From assembly GCA_937885465.1 (NCBI GenBank), contig CAKZZM010000052.1, positions 1 through 24,074 of the forward strand: a DNA stretch of 24,074 nucleotides, read 5' to 3'. The notes under the pieces are model-generated. The model did not search any database and was not told where the DNA came from. It saw only the letters and a list, made by a program, of their open reading frames with translations. A program made the position numbers and the translations under genes. This DNA is from an uncultured Bacteroidales bacterium (GTDB lineage: Bacteria > Bacteroidota > Bacteroidia > Bacteroidales > Paludibacteraceae). Positions 8,245-15,830 of this stretch are shown here, one piece after another; the first letter of the stretch is position 1, and each line of letters opens with the position of its first letter.

Positions 8245-8379
8245 TTATTTATCGTCTGTTGACTTCTTTGTGCGCTTCTTCGGCGCGGGTTTTTCCTGCG
8301 TCTCAACAGGTGTATCAACGGTTTCGGCTACCAGCCCGATAACCGTACCGCCGTTGACCTTCTTCATAGGAGCGTCCAT
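8245..8379 (-). CDS. Small lysine/proline-rich head-region protein, 44 aa
   Basis: A short gene starting at ATG 8379 with GGAGCGTGA upstream, placed between the decoration-like gene and the connector adaptor. It encodes a peptide beginning MDAPMKKVNGGTVIGLV with a basic, disordered tail (KPAPKKRTKKSTDDK). A second ATG four codons in is also possible. Short disordered proteins of this type occur next to connector genes in Gram-positive phages, but no function is known to me. Confidence 0.7.
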   Translation of the reverse strand: MDAPMKKVNGGTVIGLVAETVDTPVETQEKPAPKKRTKKSTDDK

Positions 8380-8391
8380 GTGTCACGCTCC

Positions 8392-8703
8392 TTAATTGAG
8401 TACAAGGACTTTGGACGCATTCGCCGTGGCAGAGCCAATGCAGATAGCGCACTTTCCAGCCGCAAGGGATGTTCCAGTATCGCCCGCAATCGCTTTCACC
8501 GTTACGGCATTTGTGCTGCCAATATTGGTAACAAGCATCGTATCGCCTTCACCAAGTCCAAGCGTCAGGCTTTTAGACGCGGCTGTCAGGGTAACGTTCA
8601 CGAAAAGGGTTTGCTCTTCGGCAGACAAAACGTAATCGCTATCAGTGGAAATCACGGTACGAAAATCGTCCATGTCAGGTGCGCCAGTGAAACGTCTTTT
8701 CAT
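8392..8703 (-). CDS. Probable capsid decoration/head-fibre-like protein, 103 aa
   Basis: ATG at 8703 follows GGAGGTAC. The product starts MKRRFTGAPDMDDFRTVIST and continues with a beta-rich, alanine/threonine/glycine-rich part (LTAASKSLTLGLGEGDTMLV, VTVKAIAGDTGTSLAAGKC). Its size, composition and position right after the major capsid gene fit a small protein that binds the capsid surface. This is an inference from place and composition; no motif proves it. Confidence 0.6.
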   Translation of the reverse strand: MKRRFTGAPDMDDFRTVISTDSDYVLSAEEQTLFVNVTLTAASKSLTLGLGEGDTMLVTNIGSTNAVTVKAIAGDTGTSLAAGKCAICIGSATANASKVLVLN

Positions 8704-8718
8704 GTCAGTACCTCCACA

Positions 8719-9606
8719 TTAATTGGCAGTGCTGGCGCGATGCAGATAAATACCTTTGACCTTGTTTCCATAAACAAAGATGTCGTGATAGAGGCGCAGA
8801 TCGAACTTCCATGCGTCCATGGACTGGTTCACAGCCGGGGCGAACAGGCGCGGCTCACGATGCTTGAGTACGGAGAACACAGCAGTAGGATCAATAATCA
8901 TAAAGTTGATCGGATACCCGCCGACAGTGTAGCCAAAATTAGAAGAACCATCGTTCAGAGTGATGGCAGTGTTAAACCGCCCGGCAGGAACACGTGTAAC
9001 TTCCATACCGTTGAAGGTTTCCACCTCGCGATTTACGCCATTCTCGTTATGAAGGGTGCGAGTGATTTTTGCTTTGATGCCAGCATAGAACTTCTCGGAA
9101 ACATACAGAAGCCGTCCCTCTTCGGGAACTTCATCATCACCGAGTACCATTTCGGCAACATCAATCAGAGCCGGGCAGTCAGTAGTGCCTACCGTAATGT
9201 CAGCAGGAGTGGCAACGTTGATATTCGCGGTGCCAGCAAGCTTTGCAAAACGGTATGCATCGACTTCGGGAACTTCCTTTGTGCGGATAAACTCGCCCTG
9301 AAGCGTACCGAAAGCCATTCCCATGGTTTCCTCATTGTCCATAGCGTCAACATAGAGGGAAATACCACGATCCTGAGACAACTGATACGGTTCCCACCCG
9401 GACACTACACTGCCAGTCGGAAAACCGCTTGCACGAGAATAGTCGCCGAAGCCGTCCATCTGAGTAGTGAATACTTCGATTTTGTTTGCGCCAATAAAGC
9501 GTACTCTCTCATCGAGAGCGTCAAGACGAGAAGTCAGGGAAGATTTCTTGTAGATTCCGTCCAGAATCGGAAGAAACCGTTCAGCAAGCGTAATAGAATT
9601 TGCCAT
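8719..9606 (-). CDS. Major capsid protein (HK97 fold), 295 aa
   Basis: ATG at 9606 is preceded by AGGAGA. The protein starts MANSITLAERFLPILDGIYK, then has a stretch FTTQMDGFGDYSRASGFPTG and a spine-helix-like part containing TMGMAFGTLQGEFIRTKEVP, EVDAYRFAKLA, then RLLYVSEKFYAGIK, and a C-terminal segment LYHDIFVYGNKVKGIYLH. These elements are those of HK97-fold coat proteins of Gram-positive siphoviruses, and the length fits. There is no N-terminal delta domain or protease in the cluster. Assembly is probably driven by the separate scaffold gene upstream. Confidence 0.88.
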   Translation of the reverse strand: MANSITLAERFLPILDGIYKKSSLTSRLDALDERVRFIGANKIEVFTTQMDGFGDYSRASGFPTGSVVSGWEPYQLSQDRGISLYVDAMDNEETMGMAFGTLQGEFIRTKEVPEVDAYRFAKLAGTANINVATPADITVGTTDCPALIDVAEMVLGDDEVPEEGRLLYVSEKFYAGIKAKITRTLHNENGVNREVETFNGMEVTRVPAGRFNTAITLNDGSSNFGYTVGGYPINFMIIDPTAVFSVLKHREPRLFAPAVNQSMDAWKFDLRLYHDIFVYGNKVKGIYLHRASTAN

Positions 9607-9629
9607 AATGCTATCTCCTATTCATAGTA

Positions 9630-10172
9630 TTACAACCCCGCATATTTCATCGCAGTTTCCGCGATTTTGTCCTCTTCTGTCTGCGGCTTGCCAGCGGGAG
9701 GATTCCCTACGGACAATGGGGGTTGTTTATTTAATGCCGCAGATTCAAGTGATTTCTTGGTATCAGACAGATATTGCATCTGATTCTTCAACACAGTATC
9801 GGTATCACCATCCGCCTGTGCCTTGGCTGATGCCGCCGCAAGTTCAGCGGGATAACCAGCCGCGAGGTATGCCTTTTCAAGCGTCGCGATAGTCTTGTCT
9901 TTGCGGAGTGTTGCTAACTCCTCCTCGACTTTCTGAGCCTGTTCCTTGCGCTCGGCTTCCTTCCTCTCATCATCAGACATCTTTTCATGTAGCTGACGCT
10001 TCCAGGATGCAGCCTCGCTGTTCGACTTAGAAAGTGCTTCGCGGAGTTTTTTAACCTCTCCGTCTTCAGTGATTGGTTTCGGGTCTTCAAACTCAAAACC
10101 TTCCAATGCTTTCAGCTTGTCCTCAACGGACATGGTTTCATAACCTTCGATCTTGCTTACATCAACCTTCAT
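9630..10172 (-). CDS. Capsid scaffolding protein, 180 aa
   Basis: ATG at 10172 follows AAAGGAGAAAG. It is a charged helical protein with a long likely coiled coil at about residues 40-105 (KLREALSKSNSEAASWKRQL, ERKEAERKEQAQKVEEEL) and a C-terminal tail ending EDKIAETAMKYAGL. This is the standard pattern of gp-type scaffolds, often labelled DUF4355 or minor structural protein, that sit directly before the capsid gene. It is expected in the procapsid and absent from the virion. Confidence 0.85.
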   Translation of the reverse strand: MKVDVSKIEGYETMSVEDKLKALEGFEFEDPKPITEDGEVKKLREALSKSNSEAASWKRQLHEKMSDDERKEAERKEQAQKVEEELATLRKDKTIATLEKAYLAAGYPAELAAASAKAQADGDTDTVLKNQMQYLSDTKKSLESAALNKQPPLSVGNPPAGKPQTEEDKIAETAMKYAGL

Positions 10173-10242
10173 TGCTCTTTCTCCTTTGCCTTTTAAAGTC
10201 TTCAGTGACTATGTATGCGATTTTCGTCTTCCCTGACGTATA

Positions 10243-10857
10243 TTAAGTGGCTTCCGCCGTACTTACTGAAATGAAACATCTGCAATTCACATTTAGTTCT
10301 GCCGTATCAAAGTCTCCGGGAAATCTCGCTTCATGCCCGTCCCACGTGACAAACACGTCATCAAACGGAACTGTCTGTCCTTGGATTTCCTCATGCGCTT
10401 CCCGCACTCGGTTATCCTCCATCGTCTCCCATGTCTTGTAGATATTCGGAAGTCCGCTACTTTTAGCGACATCATAGATCGCCTCATTGGTATCACGATG
10501 GCTTTCTGTTTCGGCGATTCTCATCAAATCCTCCACAGTGCCGCCGTGATCCAACTGTTCCCTCAAGCGTTCTCGCCATGTTTTCCCGGCAACCTTCTTG
10601 TTGATCGCCTTTTCCATCGCCTCAACGCTCATTTCGGGTTCTATACCAAGCATCTCACCCGCTGCCTTGTTGCCAAGGATATAGGACATAATCAGAATAT
10701 CCTCAAATTCGTCCTCCATGTCAGCGTATGCCGGAACATACCGCCGTTTCCCGTCAGCGTCAGTGTACTGCCCGTATACAAGTGATTGACGGAGTTCGTT
10801 TATCTCATCAAACGGCATTAACGTCAGATTGGCTACTGCTGTTTTCACCGTTGCCAT
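10243..10857 (-). CDS. MuF-like head morphogenesis (SPP1 gp7-type) protein, 204 aa
   Basis: I choose ATG 10857 because GGAGGG precedes it; the frame could extend to 10872. It overlaps the end of the portal gene by about 50 bases. The MuF core is visible: ETESHRDTNEA (about residues 116-126), TWETMEDNRVREAHEEIQGQ (142-161) followed by TVPFDDVF, and NCRC (191-194). Proteins with this domain bind the portal and enter the procapsid in a few copies. In SPP1, gp7 affects DNA exit. At ~204 residues this is a short form with no C-terminal toxin or enzyme domain attached. Confidence 0.83.
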   Translation of the reverse strand: MATVKTAVANLTLMPFDEINELRQSLVYGQYTDADGKRRYVPAYADMEDEFEDILIMSYILGNKAAGEMLGIEPEMSVEAMEKAINKKVAGKTWRERLREQLDHGGTVEDLMRIAETESHRDTNEAIYDVAKSSGLPNIYKTWETMEDNRVREAHEEIQGQTVPFDDVFVTWDGHEARFPGDFDTAELNVNCRCFISVSTAEAT

Positions 10858-12346
10858 CGCTCGTCCCTCCACCGTTCACGTTTAAATTCTCCGCTTTGTT
10901 CTCGTCTATAACGGACACGTTCGGGGACACCCACATCATGTCTATATACTTCTGGGACGTTTCCACGTCACTGATTGGGTCATTCGACAATCCGCTCCGT
11001 GCAAACGCCAACTCTGGCGAGAAGCCAAGTTGCTTCATGTTCAATGCCGCCTGAGTCTTGACCAGGAGGTTGTTCAGACTGTTGCGAATAAACGTTACGT
11101 CAAAGTCAGATATATTCAAGTCTGCGCTAATCAATCCACGCCGTTTGAGAACTCTAAGGAACACATCATCAAACAAACGGTTCGATGCCCTGTACAAATC
11201 CTCCGTGTTCCGAGCGTCCGTGTCTGCCGTCGCCCATCCGCTCCTCAGATATACCGCGCCAACGTTATCAGACGTACTTCCACCGTCTCGGACGGATGAC
11301 GGGACACCGCACTTTTCCAACATCTGCTCATACAGGTCGTCAATCGTTGTCTGCGTCTGTTGCTGGTCAAGAGACTCACTCATCAACTTCACGTCCGCTT
11401 TGTTGTCAGTGGTGGATGTGAGGACAATTAAGCCACTTTCGCGGATTGTGTTTGCCGTCTCGCCGTCTGGAAGCTCACAATTGTACATAACCATAAGATT
11501 CTGTACGGTTTGCTCTACGGCATCCAAGCGGTTTGACTCTGCCGTATTGATGGCGTCCATAACCGACAATGCAGATTCAAACGCACTCATGCGCGTGGAC
11601 TTGTAGATATATTCAATAATCGGAACACGCCCAATAATATTTGGCTCTACCGAAACAATGGAATATGCCGCCGTAAGCGGATCTGGCTCAATCGTTGTCT
11701 TCGCTGGCGTCACAGTGCCACGTAACTTAAATACCGCTTCTTCTGTGATGACATCAATAAAAATGTCTTTCTCGCTTACAACAATGTTGACTCCGTACAC
11801 AGGTCTGTTACCTGGGCGAAGAGAATAGACAACGAATGCCGAGCGCGGATCAAGCGCATATACCGCCATCGGACGCACTTTCGCTTCTTCATCGTCCTTT
11901 ACAGGATCGCAGAAGAGAACACCGACACCAACGGTATGAAACCAATCAACAGCCGCGTTGTCCGCTTCTGGCTTACCAGAAGTATACAAAAACTCGTTTA
12001 ATTTCTTGACTTCTTCGGCGGTCTTTTCGTCCTTCTTGCGACTGATATAGCTGACAGGGGACGTGAGGAAATATCCGTTTTTGAACGTGACCACCATGTC
12101 CGCATTGTTCACGCAAATCTTGTTGTTGATTTCCGGGCGAATTTCTTTTGTGCGTTCCAGGATCGGTTGCATACCACGCCTGTACCAATAGAGATAGTCC
12201 ATTTCAGCCACATTCTTCATGTGGAAGGCAAGCGCACGATTGATTTCTTCAATCACATTGTCGCGCGTGATTGTCTCTACCGCCGTGAAGATTTTGTCCC
12301 TGCCAAACATTTCAAATTCGGGAGTGCCTGTTACGATTTCAGCCAT
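10808..12346 (-). CDS. Portal protein (SPP1 gp6-like), 512 aa
   Basis: ATG at 12346 is preceded by GAGGTGATG. The protein forms the dodecameric channel through which DNA enters the head. Typical portal features are EMDYLYWYRRGMQPILERTK with EIRPEINNKICVNNADMVV (N-terminal 50-90), a wing region and RVPIIEYIYKSTRMSAFES before the stem helices (near residues 240-260), plus MYNCELPDG and RDGGSTSDNVGAVYLRSGWA. The C-terminal ~25 residues are disordered and Asn/Ser/Gly-rich. Length and place after the terminase agree with the family. Confidence 0.87.
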   Translation of the reverse strand: MAEIVTGTPEFEMFGRDKIFTAVETITRDNVIEEINRALAFHMKNVAEMDYLYWYRRGMQPILERTKEIRPEINNKICVNNADMVVTFKNGYFLTSPVSYISRKKDEKTAEEVKKLNEFLYTSGKPEADNAAVDWFHTVGVGVLFCDPVKDDEEAKVRPMAVYALDPRSAFVVYSLRPGNRPVYGVNIVVSEKDIFIDVITEEAVFKLRGTVTPAKTTIEPDPLTAAYSIVSVEPNIIGRVPIIEYIYKSTRMSAFESALSVMDAINTAESNRLDAVEQTVQNLMVMYNCELPDGETANTIRESGLIVLTSTTDNKADVKLMSESLDQQQTQTTIDDLYEQMLEKCGVPSSVRDGGSTSDNVGAVYLRSGWATADTDARNTEDLYRASNRLFDDVFLRVLKRRGLISADLNISDFDVTFIRNSLNNLLVKTQAALNMKQLGFSPELAFARSGLSNDPISDVETSQKYIDMMWVSPNVSVIDENKAENLNVNGGGTSDGNGENSSSQSDVNAV

Positions 12347-12350
12347 AGCA

Positions 12351-12539
12351 TCACCTCATGACGGGTTTACTCTTCTTGCGCTCCTGTGCGCCCTTCTCAA
12401 ATTGTCCCCACCAACAGCGCGTGTGTTCCGCGACACCAATTAAATCATCACTTTCGATTTTGACCACAGCTTCTTTTCCACTGTTCAAAACCATATTCAG
12501 TGCCTCAAGCGCACCGGGATAGTCGCGTATATCAAGCAT
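12351..12539 (-). CDS. Small protein between terminase and portal, 62 aa (longer start possible)
   Basis: The best start is ATG 12539, with AGAGGGG about 9 bases upstream; the product begins MLDIRDYPGALEALNMVLNS. The frame is open to a TTG at 12635 that would add 32 residues with three cysteines (MCHGQCVCGY), but that TTG has no clear ribosome binding site and the DNA there folds into hairpins. Short proteins of the form 'helix, then GKEAVVKIESDD' occur between terminase and portal genes in Clostridia phages, from memory. No function is known to me. The stop is 5 bases before the portal ATG. Confidence 0.6.
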   Translation of the reverse strand: MLDIRDYPGALEALNMVLNSGKEAVVKIESDDLIGVAEHTRCWWGQFEKGAQERKKSKPVMR

Positions 12540-12899
12540 CGGAATGAACCCCTCTAAAAGAATTGCGGGATTTCCACCCGCGACAATTAGTTTCAGAGTC
12601 AACGTATACCCGCATACGCATTGTCCGTGACACAACCTAAGAAAAGGTTAAGGAGGGGGAGAGACGGAAAAGCTTAAACGCCTCTGCGGATACCCCAGAA
12701 TGTTGCAAAACATTCGTGCGCTTCCCCATGCCCCAGGAAGCAGACAGGAAAGGAAGAAAAAATGGACTATTTTTTCTGACAATATCAATCCTGTTATTAT
12801 TGTACCACAAAAAAATCGCCAATGAAATAGTTTTTATAAGTAACTTTTATAATGTTATAAAAATTCTTTATAAACTTTGGTAAAAAAAGAAAACCTAAG
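12540..12899 (-). other. Structured AT-rich spacer/leader between terminase and the next gene
   Basis: This is the only long gap in the late operon. Read on the minus strand it starts with AT-rich DNA holding an 18-bp palindrome (12845-12862, arms TTTTATAA). A candidate -10 TACAAT (12804-12799) with a poor -35 follows. Next come hairpins at 12698-12715 (GAATGTT/AACATTC), 12621-12635 (TTGT/ACAA), 12603-12618 (CGTAT/ATACG) and 12565-12581 (GCGGG, 7-base loop, CCCGC), just before the AGAGGGG site. No tRNA cloverleaf could be closed. It may be a regulatory leader RNA or an RNA-processing region. Confidence 0.5.
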
Positions 12900-14603
12900 T
12901 CAAAATGTACGCTTCCGCACCTTAACAACGCTGCCACCAAAGGTTTTTGCAAAGTTTTCAAGGTCTGCGAGAGCGTCAGGCACGTCGTCGTTTTTGTTCT
13001 TCCCGGACATTGTGTATCCAGTCAGGAAGTTCATCGCCGTCCGATACTCCTTATCAACCGTCTTGTTCTCGCCCTTGCCGTTGTACTCCGTCTCCGCCTT
13101 GAACAAGCAGTGTGTCTTGACCCACGATGACGCCACCAGGATACGTGTCTCCTTGTTCGTCTGATTCCACTTAGTCGTGACATGGCAGTGGCTACCCTTA
13201 CTGATCAGCCCCTTCTGCACGTTGTCCGCAAACAGTGTGCCGCCACGGTTGCTTTCAAATCGTACCATCTGCACGTCCAACTCGAACAGAAGGTTGACGA
13301 TCCGCTCCTCTATCTCGTTCGGCTTCCCATTATCACAGATCCAGCGGTCAATGTAATAGTCTTCGCCGTACTTGTACGCTATCGGCATAGCGCAATAGTC
13401 ACTGCCCTGCTCCTTCGTGTCGCACACAGCCAAAATAGTATCTGGTTCTCTGTCAGGCAGACCGTAATACCTACGGAGTTCTTCGGGCGCGTACAACTGT
13501 CCTTCTCTCTCAATCGGCTCTCCCATGTACAATGCCCGCCACGATGCATCATCGAACGTCATTTCCAAGTCACGGTACATCTGCGTTGTGAATCCAAGAC
13601 CATACGGATAGTCAAAGTTGCTTTGCCCGTTCTCGTCCAAGGCTGGCAAGTTGATAAACTTCGCCCTCTCATCATCTCCGTATGCTTCTTGAAGCCGCCC
13701 CACCACGTCAAGGATGCTCCAACGTGTCTGTATGTGCAGTTCCTTGACCCGGTTCCCCTGCTTCCTCTGCCGCAAGTCAACCGTGTACTTTGACCAAAGC
13801 TTGTTCATCTGGTCAGCCGACATCGCCTGCTCTATGCCCTCGCACAAGTCGTCGCAGTAAAGCAAGTTCGTTGCCCTCACCTTGCCCGCATTTCCAGATC
13901 CCAAGGACGTGAGTTCTATCGTCTGAAACCTCTTCCTGCGCCCAAGGTCGAGCCGCATATCCTTCGCATTCGTCCCGACCACCCTTACGCCCGGAAATAC
14001 GTCACTCCATAGATACTCCCCGTCAGGGTTGATTATCCTCAAGCACTCGTCGTACATCCCGCGCAGGAAGTTGTTGTTATGGCTTGCACATAACGTCTGC
14101 AACTCTGGGTGCAACCCACTCGTCCAGCATACATAGAAGATTGCAAGAGCCGTCTTTCCAATCCCAGGCGGACATGAGATCGCAAGAAGATCAATTTCGT
14201 TGTCCTCCAACTGCTGCAACGCCAACGCAAGCTGGTACAACTGCCTCCGCCTCGGCTCGTAGAACTTCTTCTTCGGATCGCGTTCCTTCTCGATGTATCT
14301 ACAGAAAGAATCAAAGTCATACGGCGCAGCCATCAGGAGCAACTTCCAATACAATTCCTCCGCCCGCACATCCCCAGCCGTCAACGACTTGACCGCCTTC
14401 TTTCGCAACTCCCGCCCATACGCAAGAGCCTTTTTTACATTTTCGAGATTTTTCGTTTCTGCCAGCAGAGTTCCGTTTATATCCATCACCTCTGCCGCGC
14501 CCTCCTCGATCATCTGCGTACAAAGCGTGTATGCGTCCTTCCACGCCCCCACGTCTTCCAGCCTGATCAACTTCTCCACAAGCCGTTCGTCGCGCTCACT
14601 CAT
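12900..14603 (-). CDS. terL: Terminase large subunit, ~567 aa
   Basis: This is the ATP-driven motor that cuts and packages phage DNA. The ATPase Walker A is SCPPGIGKT at about residues 143-151, and Walker B is NLLYCDD at 246-252. The RNase H-like nuclease has VCDTKEQGSD (Asp ~395), RFESNRGG (Glu ~450) and NDDVPDALAD (Asp ~539-540), so both active sites look intact. I use ATG 14603, which overlaps the preceding stop (ATGA); GTG 14609 is an alternative. The N-terminal ~90 residues are an extra helical part before the motor (KKAVKSLTAGDVRAEELYWK). Portal follows after one small gene. The matching small subunit is not adjacent; the best candidate lies about 6 kb away. Confidence 0.93.
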   Translation of the reverse strand: MSERDERLVEKLIRLEDVGAWKDAYTLCTQMIEEGAAEVMDINGTLLAETKNLENVKKALAYGRELRKKAVKSLTAGDVRAEELYWKLLLMAAPYDFDSFCRYIEKERDPKKKFYEPRRRQLYQLALALQQLEDNEIDLLAISCPPGIGKTALAIFYVCWTSGLHPELQTLCASHNNNFLRGMYDECLRIINPDGEYLWSDVFPGVRVVGTNAKDMRLDLGRRKRFQTIELTSLGSGNAGKVRATNLLYCDDLCEGIEQAMSADQMNKLWSKYTVDLRQRKQGNRVKELHIQTRWSILDVVGRLQEAYGDDERAKFINLPALDENGQSNFDYPYGLGFTTQMYRDLEMTFDDASWRALYMGEPIEREGQLYAPEELRRYYGLPDREPDTILAVCDTKEQGSDYCAMPIAYKYGEDYYIDRWICDNGKPNEIEERIVNLLFELDVQMVRFESNRGGTLFADNVQKGLISKGSHCHVTTKWNQTNKETRILVASSWVKTHCLFKAETEYNGKGENKTVDKEYRTAMNFLTGYTMSGKNKNDDVPDALADLENFAKTFGGSVVKVRKRTF

Positions 14604-14818
14604 TCCCACGCTTCCTTATCTTTCCGCACACAACGGACTTCAATATCATAGCCGATAGCATCCAACCCTGCAATTAAATTCCTTGTCAGCACATCATTAT
14701 GCAGCGTTCTTGATAAGCTGCTCTGACTTACGCCAACAATGTCCGCAAACTGCTCTCTGGATAGTCTATTTGTCCGTAGCACCTCGCCGACCATCTGATT
14801 TAAATTCGTCACCAACAC
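14600..14818 (-). CDS. Small XRE-type helix-turn-helix protein, 72 aa
   Basis: The helix-turn-helix is clear: LSREQFADIVGVSQSSLSRT (about residues 19-38), followed by LIAGLDAIGYDIEVRCVRKD, the common ending of small phage/ICE HTH proteins. The frame is open to a TTG at 14896, but that lies upstream of the promoter's likely transcription start (~14849). I therefore choose GTG 14818, which has GGAAGA 8 bases before it. It is the first gene of the late operon and overlaps terL by 4 bases. It may regulate this promoter or the repeats just upstream, or act in packaging like a small terminase; neither is shown. Confidence 0.75.
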   Translation of the reverse strand: MLVTNLNQMVGEVLRTNRLSREQFADIVGVSQSSLSRTLHNDVLTRNLIAGLDAIGYDIEVRCVRKDKEAWE

Positions 14819-14855
14819 AAGTTTTTCTTCCGCTACATCGTAGTTTTCGCCCTTT

Positions 14856-14884
14856 ATTATACGGCAATACACTCTGAACGTCAA
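14856..14884 (-). promoter_or_regulatory. Late-operon promoter, near-consensus sigma-A type
   Basis: On the minus strand TTGACG (14884-14879) and TATAAT (14861-14856) are 17 bases apart, almost a perfect match. Transcription would begin near 14849 and read the HTH gene, terL and the structural genes. Three TGGGACAA octamers lie about 40 bases further upstream. Confidence 0.82.
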
Positions 14885-14920
14885 AAATTGGCGCAAAATG
14901 TAACAAATAAACTATAGTTG

Positions 14921-15150
14921 TGGGACAATGGGACAATGGGACAAGGTTTTCTATTAATATATACAGTTTTTTTACACTTAATGTAAAAAAATCTCTATAT
15001 GTATATTAAAACCTTTGTCCCACTGTCCCATACATATAAATATAGAACTTTTAAAAAGCGTATGATATATATATTATATTAAAATTGGCGTTTTTATGTA
15101 CTTTTTCCGTGGGACAAGACATGGGACAATGACGGGACAAGACGGGACAG
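14921..15150. repeat. TGGGACAA octamer array around AT-rich DNA
   Basis: Three perfect tandem TGGGACAA units (14921-14944) are followed by AT-rich DNA. Then come two inverted units (15015-15022 exact; 15023-15030 as CTGTCCCA), more AT-rich DNA, and four spaced units at 15110, 15122, 15133 (CGGGACAA) and 15143 (CGGGACAG). One further inverted unit lies at 15518-15525. The first triplet plus AGGTTTT and the inverted pair with AAAACCT form an imperfect ~22-bp inverted repeat. Such arrays suit iterons of an origin or sites for an activator of the adjacent late promoter. Confidence 0.8.
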
Positions 15151-15239
15151 GCGGTTACAATCTGTTTCATAATTATCACACTGTTGCCGTTTCGTCGCTT
15201 TTACCCCTCTCTGATCGCATTGAATCATCGCTCCTGACG

Positions 15240-15360
15240 CACCATCGCCCAACCGCGCACACCGTACCCACCGCACTCAACCACACCGACACAACACCAC
15301 ACCCCCACCACACCATCACACCGATACTAATATACCATCCACACACCACGGTGTTCGACT
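15240..15360. repeat. C/A-rich low-complexity arm
   Basis: About 120 bases of plus-strand DNA with few G, made of CACCA/ACACC-type units. The 14-mer at 15309-15322 (CACACCATCACACC) recurs in exact inverted form at 15846-15859. No believable coding frame was found. Confidence 0.65.
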
Positions 15361-15439
15361 GTCTCAATCTACCCCCTTTTTGTCTGTGGAGGAGTTTGGG
15401 GGACTAACTACCGCCCAGCCGCCATCGCCATATCCCCGG

Positions 15440-15605
15440 ACGCCCGGCCGGGTGTACCAACTGTGAACAAAGTAGTTCACATAATACAGTTTTCAATAGC
15501 GACATAATGCCCTGGAACTGTCCCACCCTATACAATCGTTGACATAATGCGCTGATCTGTTTGTTATGCCACCAGAAAACAGCGCATAATAAATATTATG
15601 CGCGA
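15440..15605. repeat. Cluster of palindromes and short direct repeats
   Basis: In order: palindrome CCCGGCCGGG (15443-15452); inverted repeat TGTGAAC-6-GTTCACA (15462-15481); direct repeat GACATAATGC (15501-15510 and 15541-15550, 40 bases apart); an inverted TGTCCCA octamer (15518-15525); and a perfect 9-bp-arm inverted repeat GCGCATAAT-AAAT-ATTATGCGC, cut here as two arms (15582-15590 and 15595-15603). CATAATGC-type sequence is shared by the direct repeats and the last palindrome. This is a likely protein-binding zone with no gene inside. Confidence 0.7.
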
Positions 15606-15830
15606 TTTACAATTGTAGTCTCTCCTTCTGTCCGCCCACGGAATACACCTGTCCGCCACTGACGGAATTAAAAATTCGGTGGCAGTAGAGCGTGAAATAG
15701 TTACATTTTGCAATCTATGACAAAATCTAATGTATACAATGATACAATGATACGGTGGAATGATCAACAAGACCTATAAGATTTCATGATAATATGGTGT
15801 TGAGTTATCAAGAATTGTGATAATTGCGTG
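15606..15830. other. Non-coding stretch with minor repeats
   Basis: No gene is supported. CTGTCCGCC occurs twice (near 15630 and 15651), GAATT-AAA-AATTC forms a small inverted repeat, and ATACAATG is tandemly repeated (near 15733-15750), again with an 8-base period. Confidence 0.5.

Noticed and set aside
8380..9627. 415-codon plus-strand frame opposite the major capsid gene
   Set aside because: It is antisense to the capsid and decoration genes, whose proteins are recognisable and in order; no start signal and no sensible protein.
12565..12635. tRNA-like series of hairpins
   Set aside because: A T-arm-like stem is present, but the loop is TGGAAAT and no acceptor stem or proper anticodon arm can be paired, so no tRNA is called.
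14819..14896. Longer TTG-started form of the HTH protein
   Set aside because: The start would lie upstream of the predicted transcription start and has no ribosome binding site; GTG 14818 is preferred.
15096..15407. 103-codon plus-strand frame over octamers and C/A-rich arm
   Set aside because: The protein is a His/Thr/Pro low-complexity chain without a start signal; the repeats explain the open frame.
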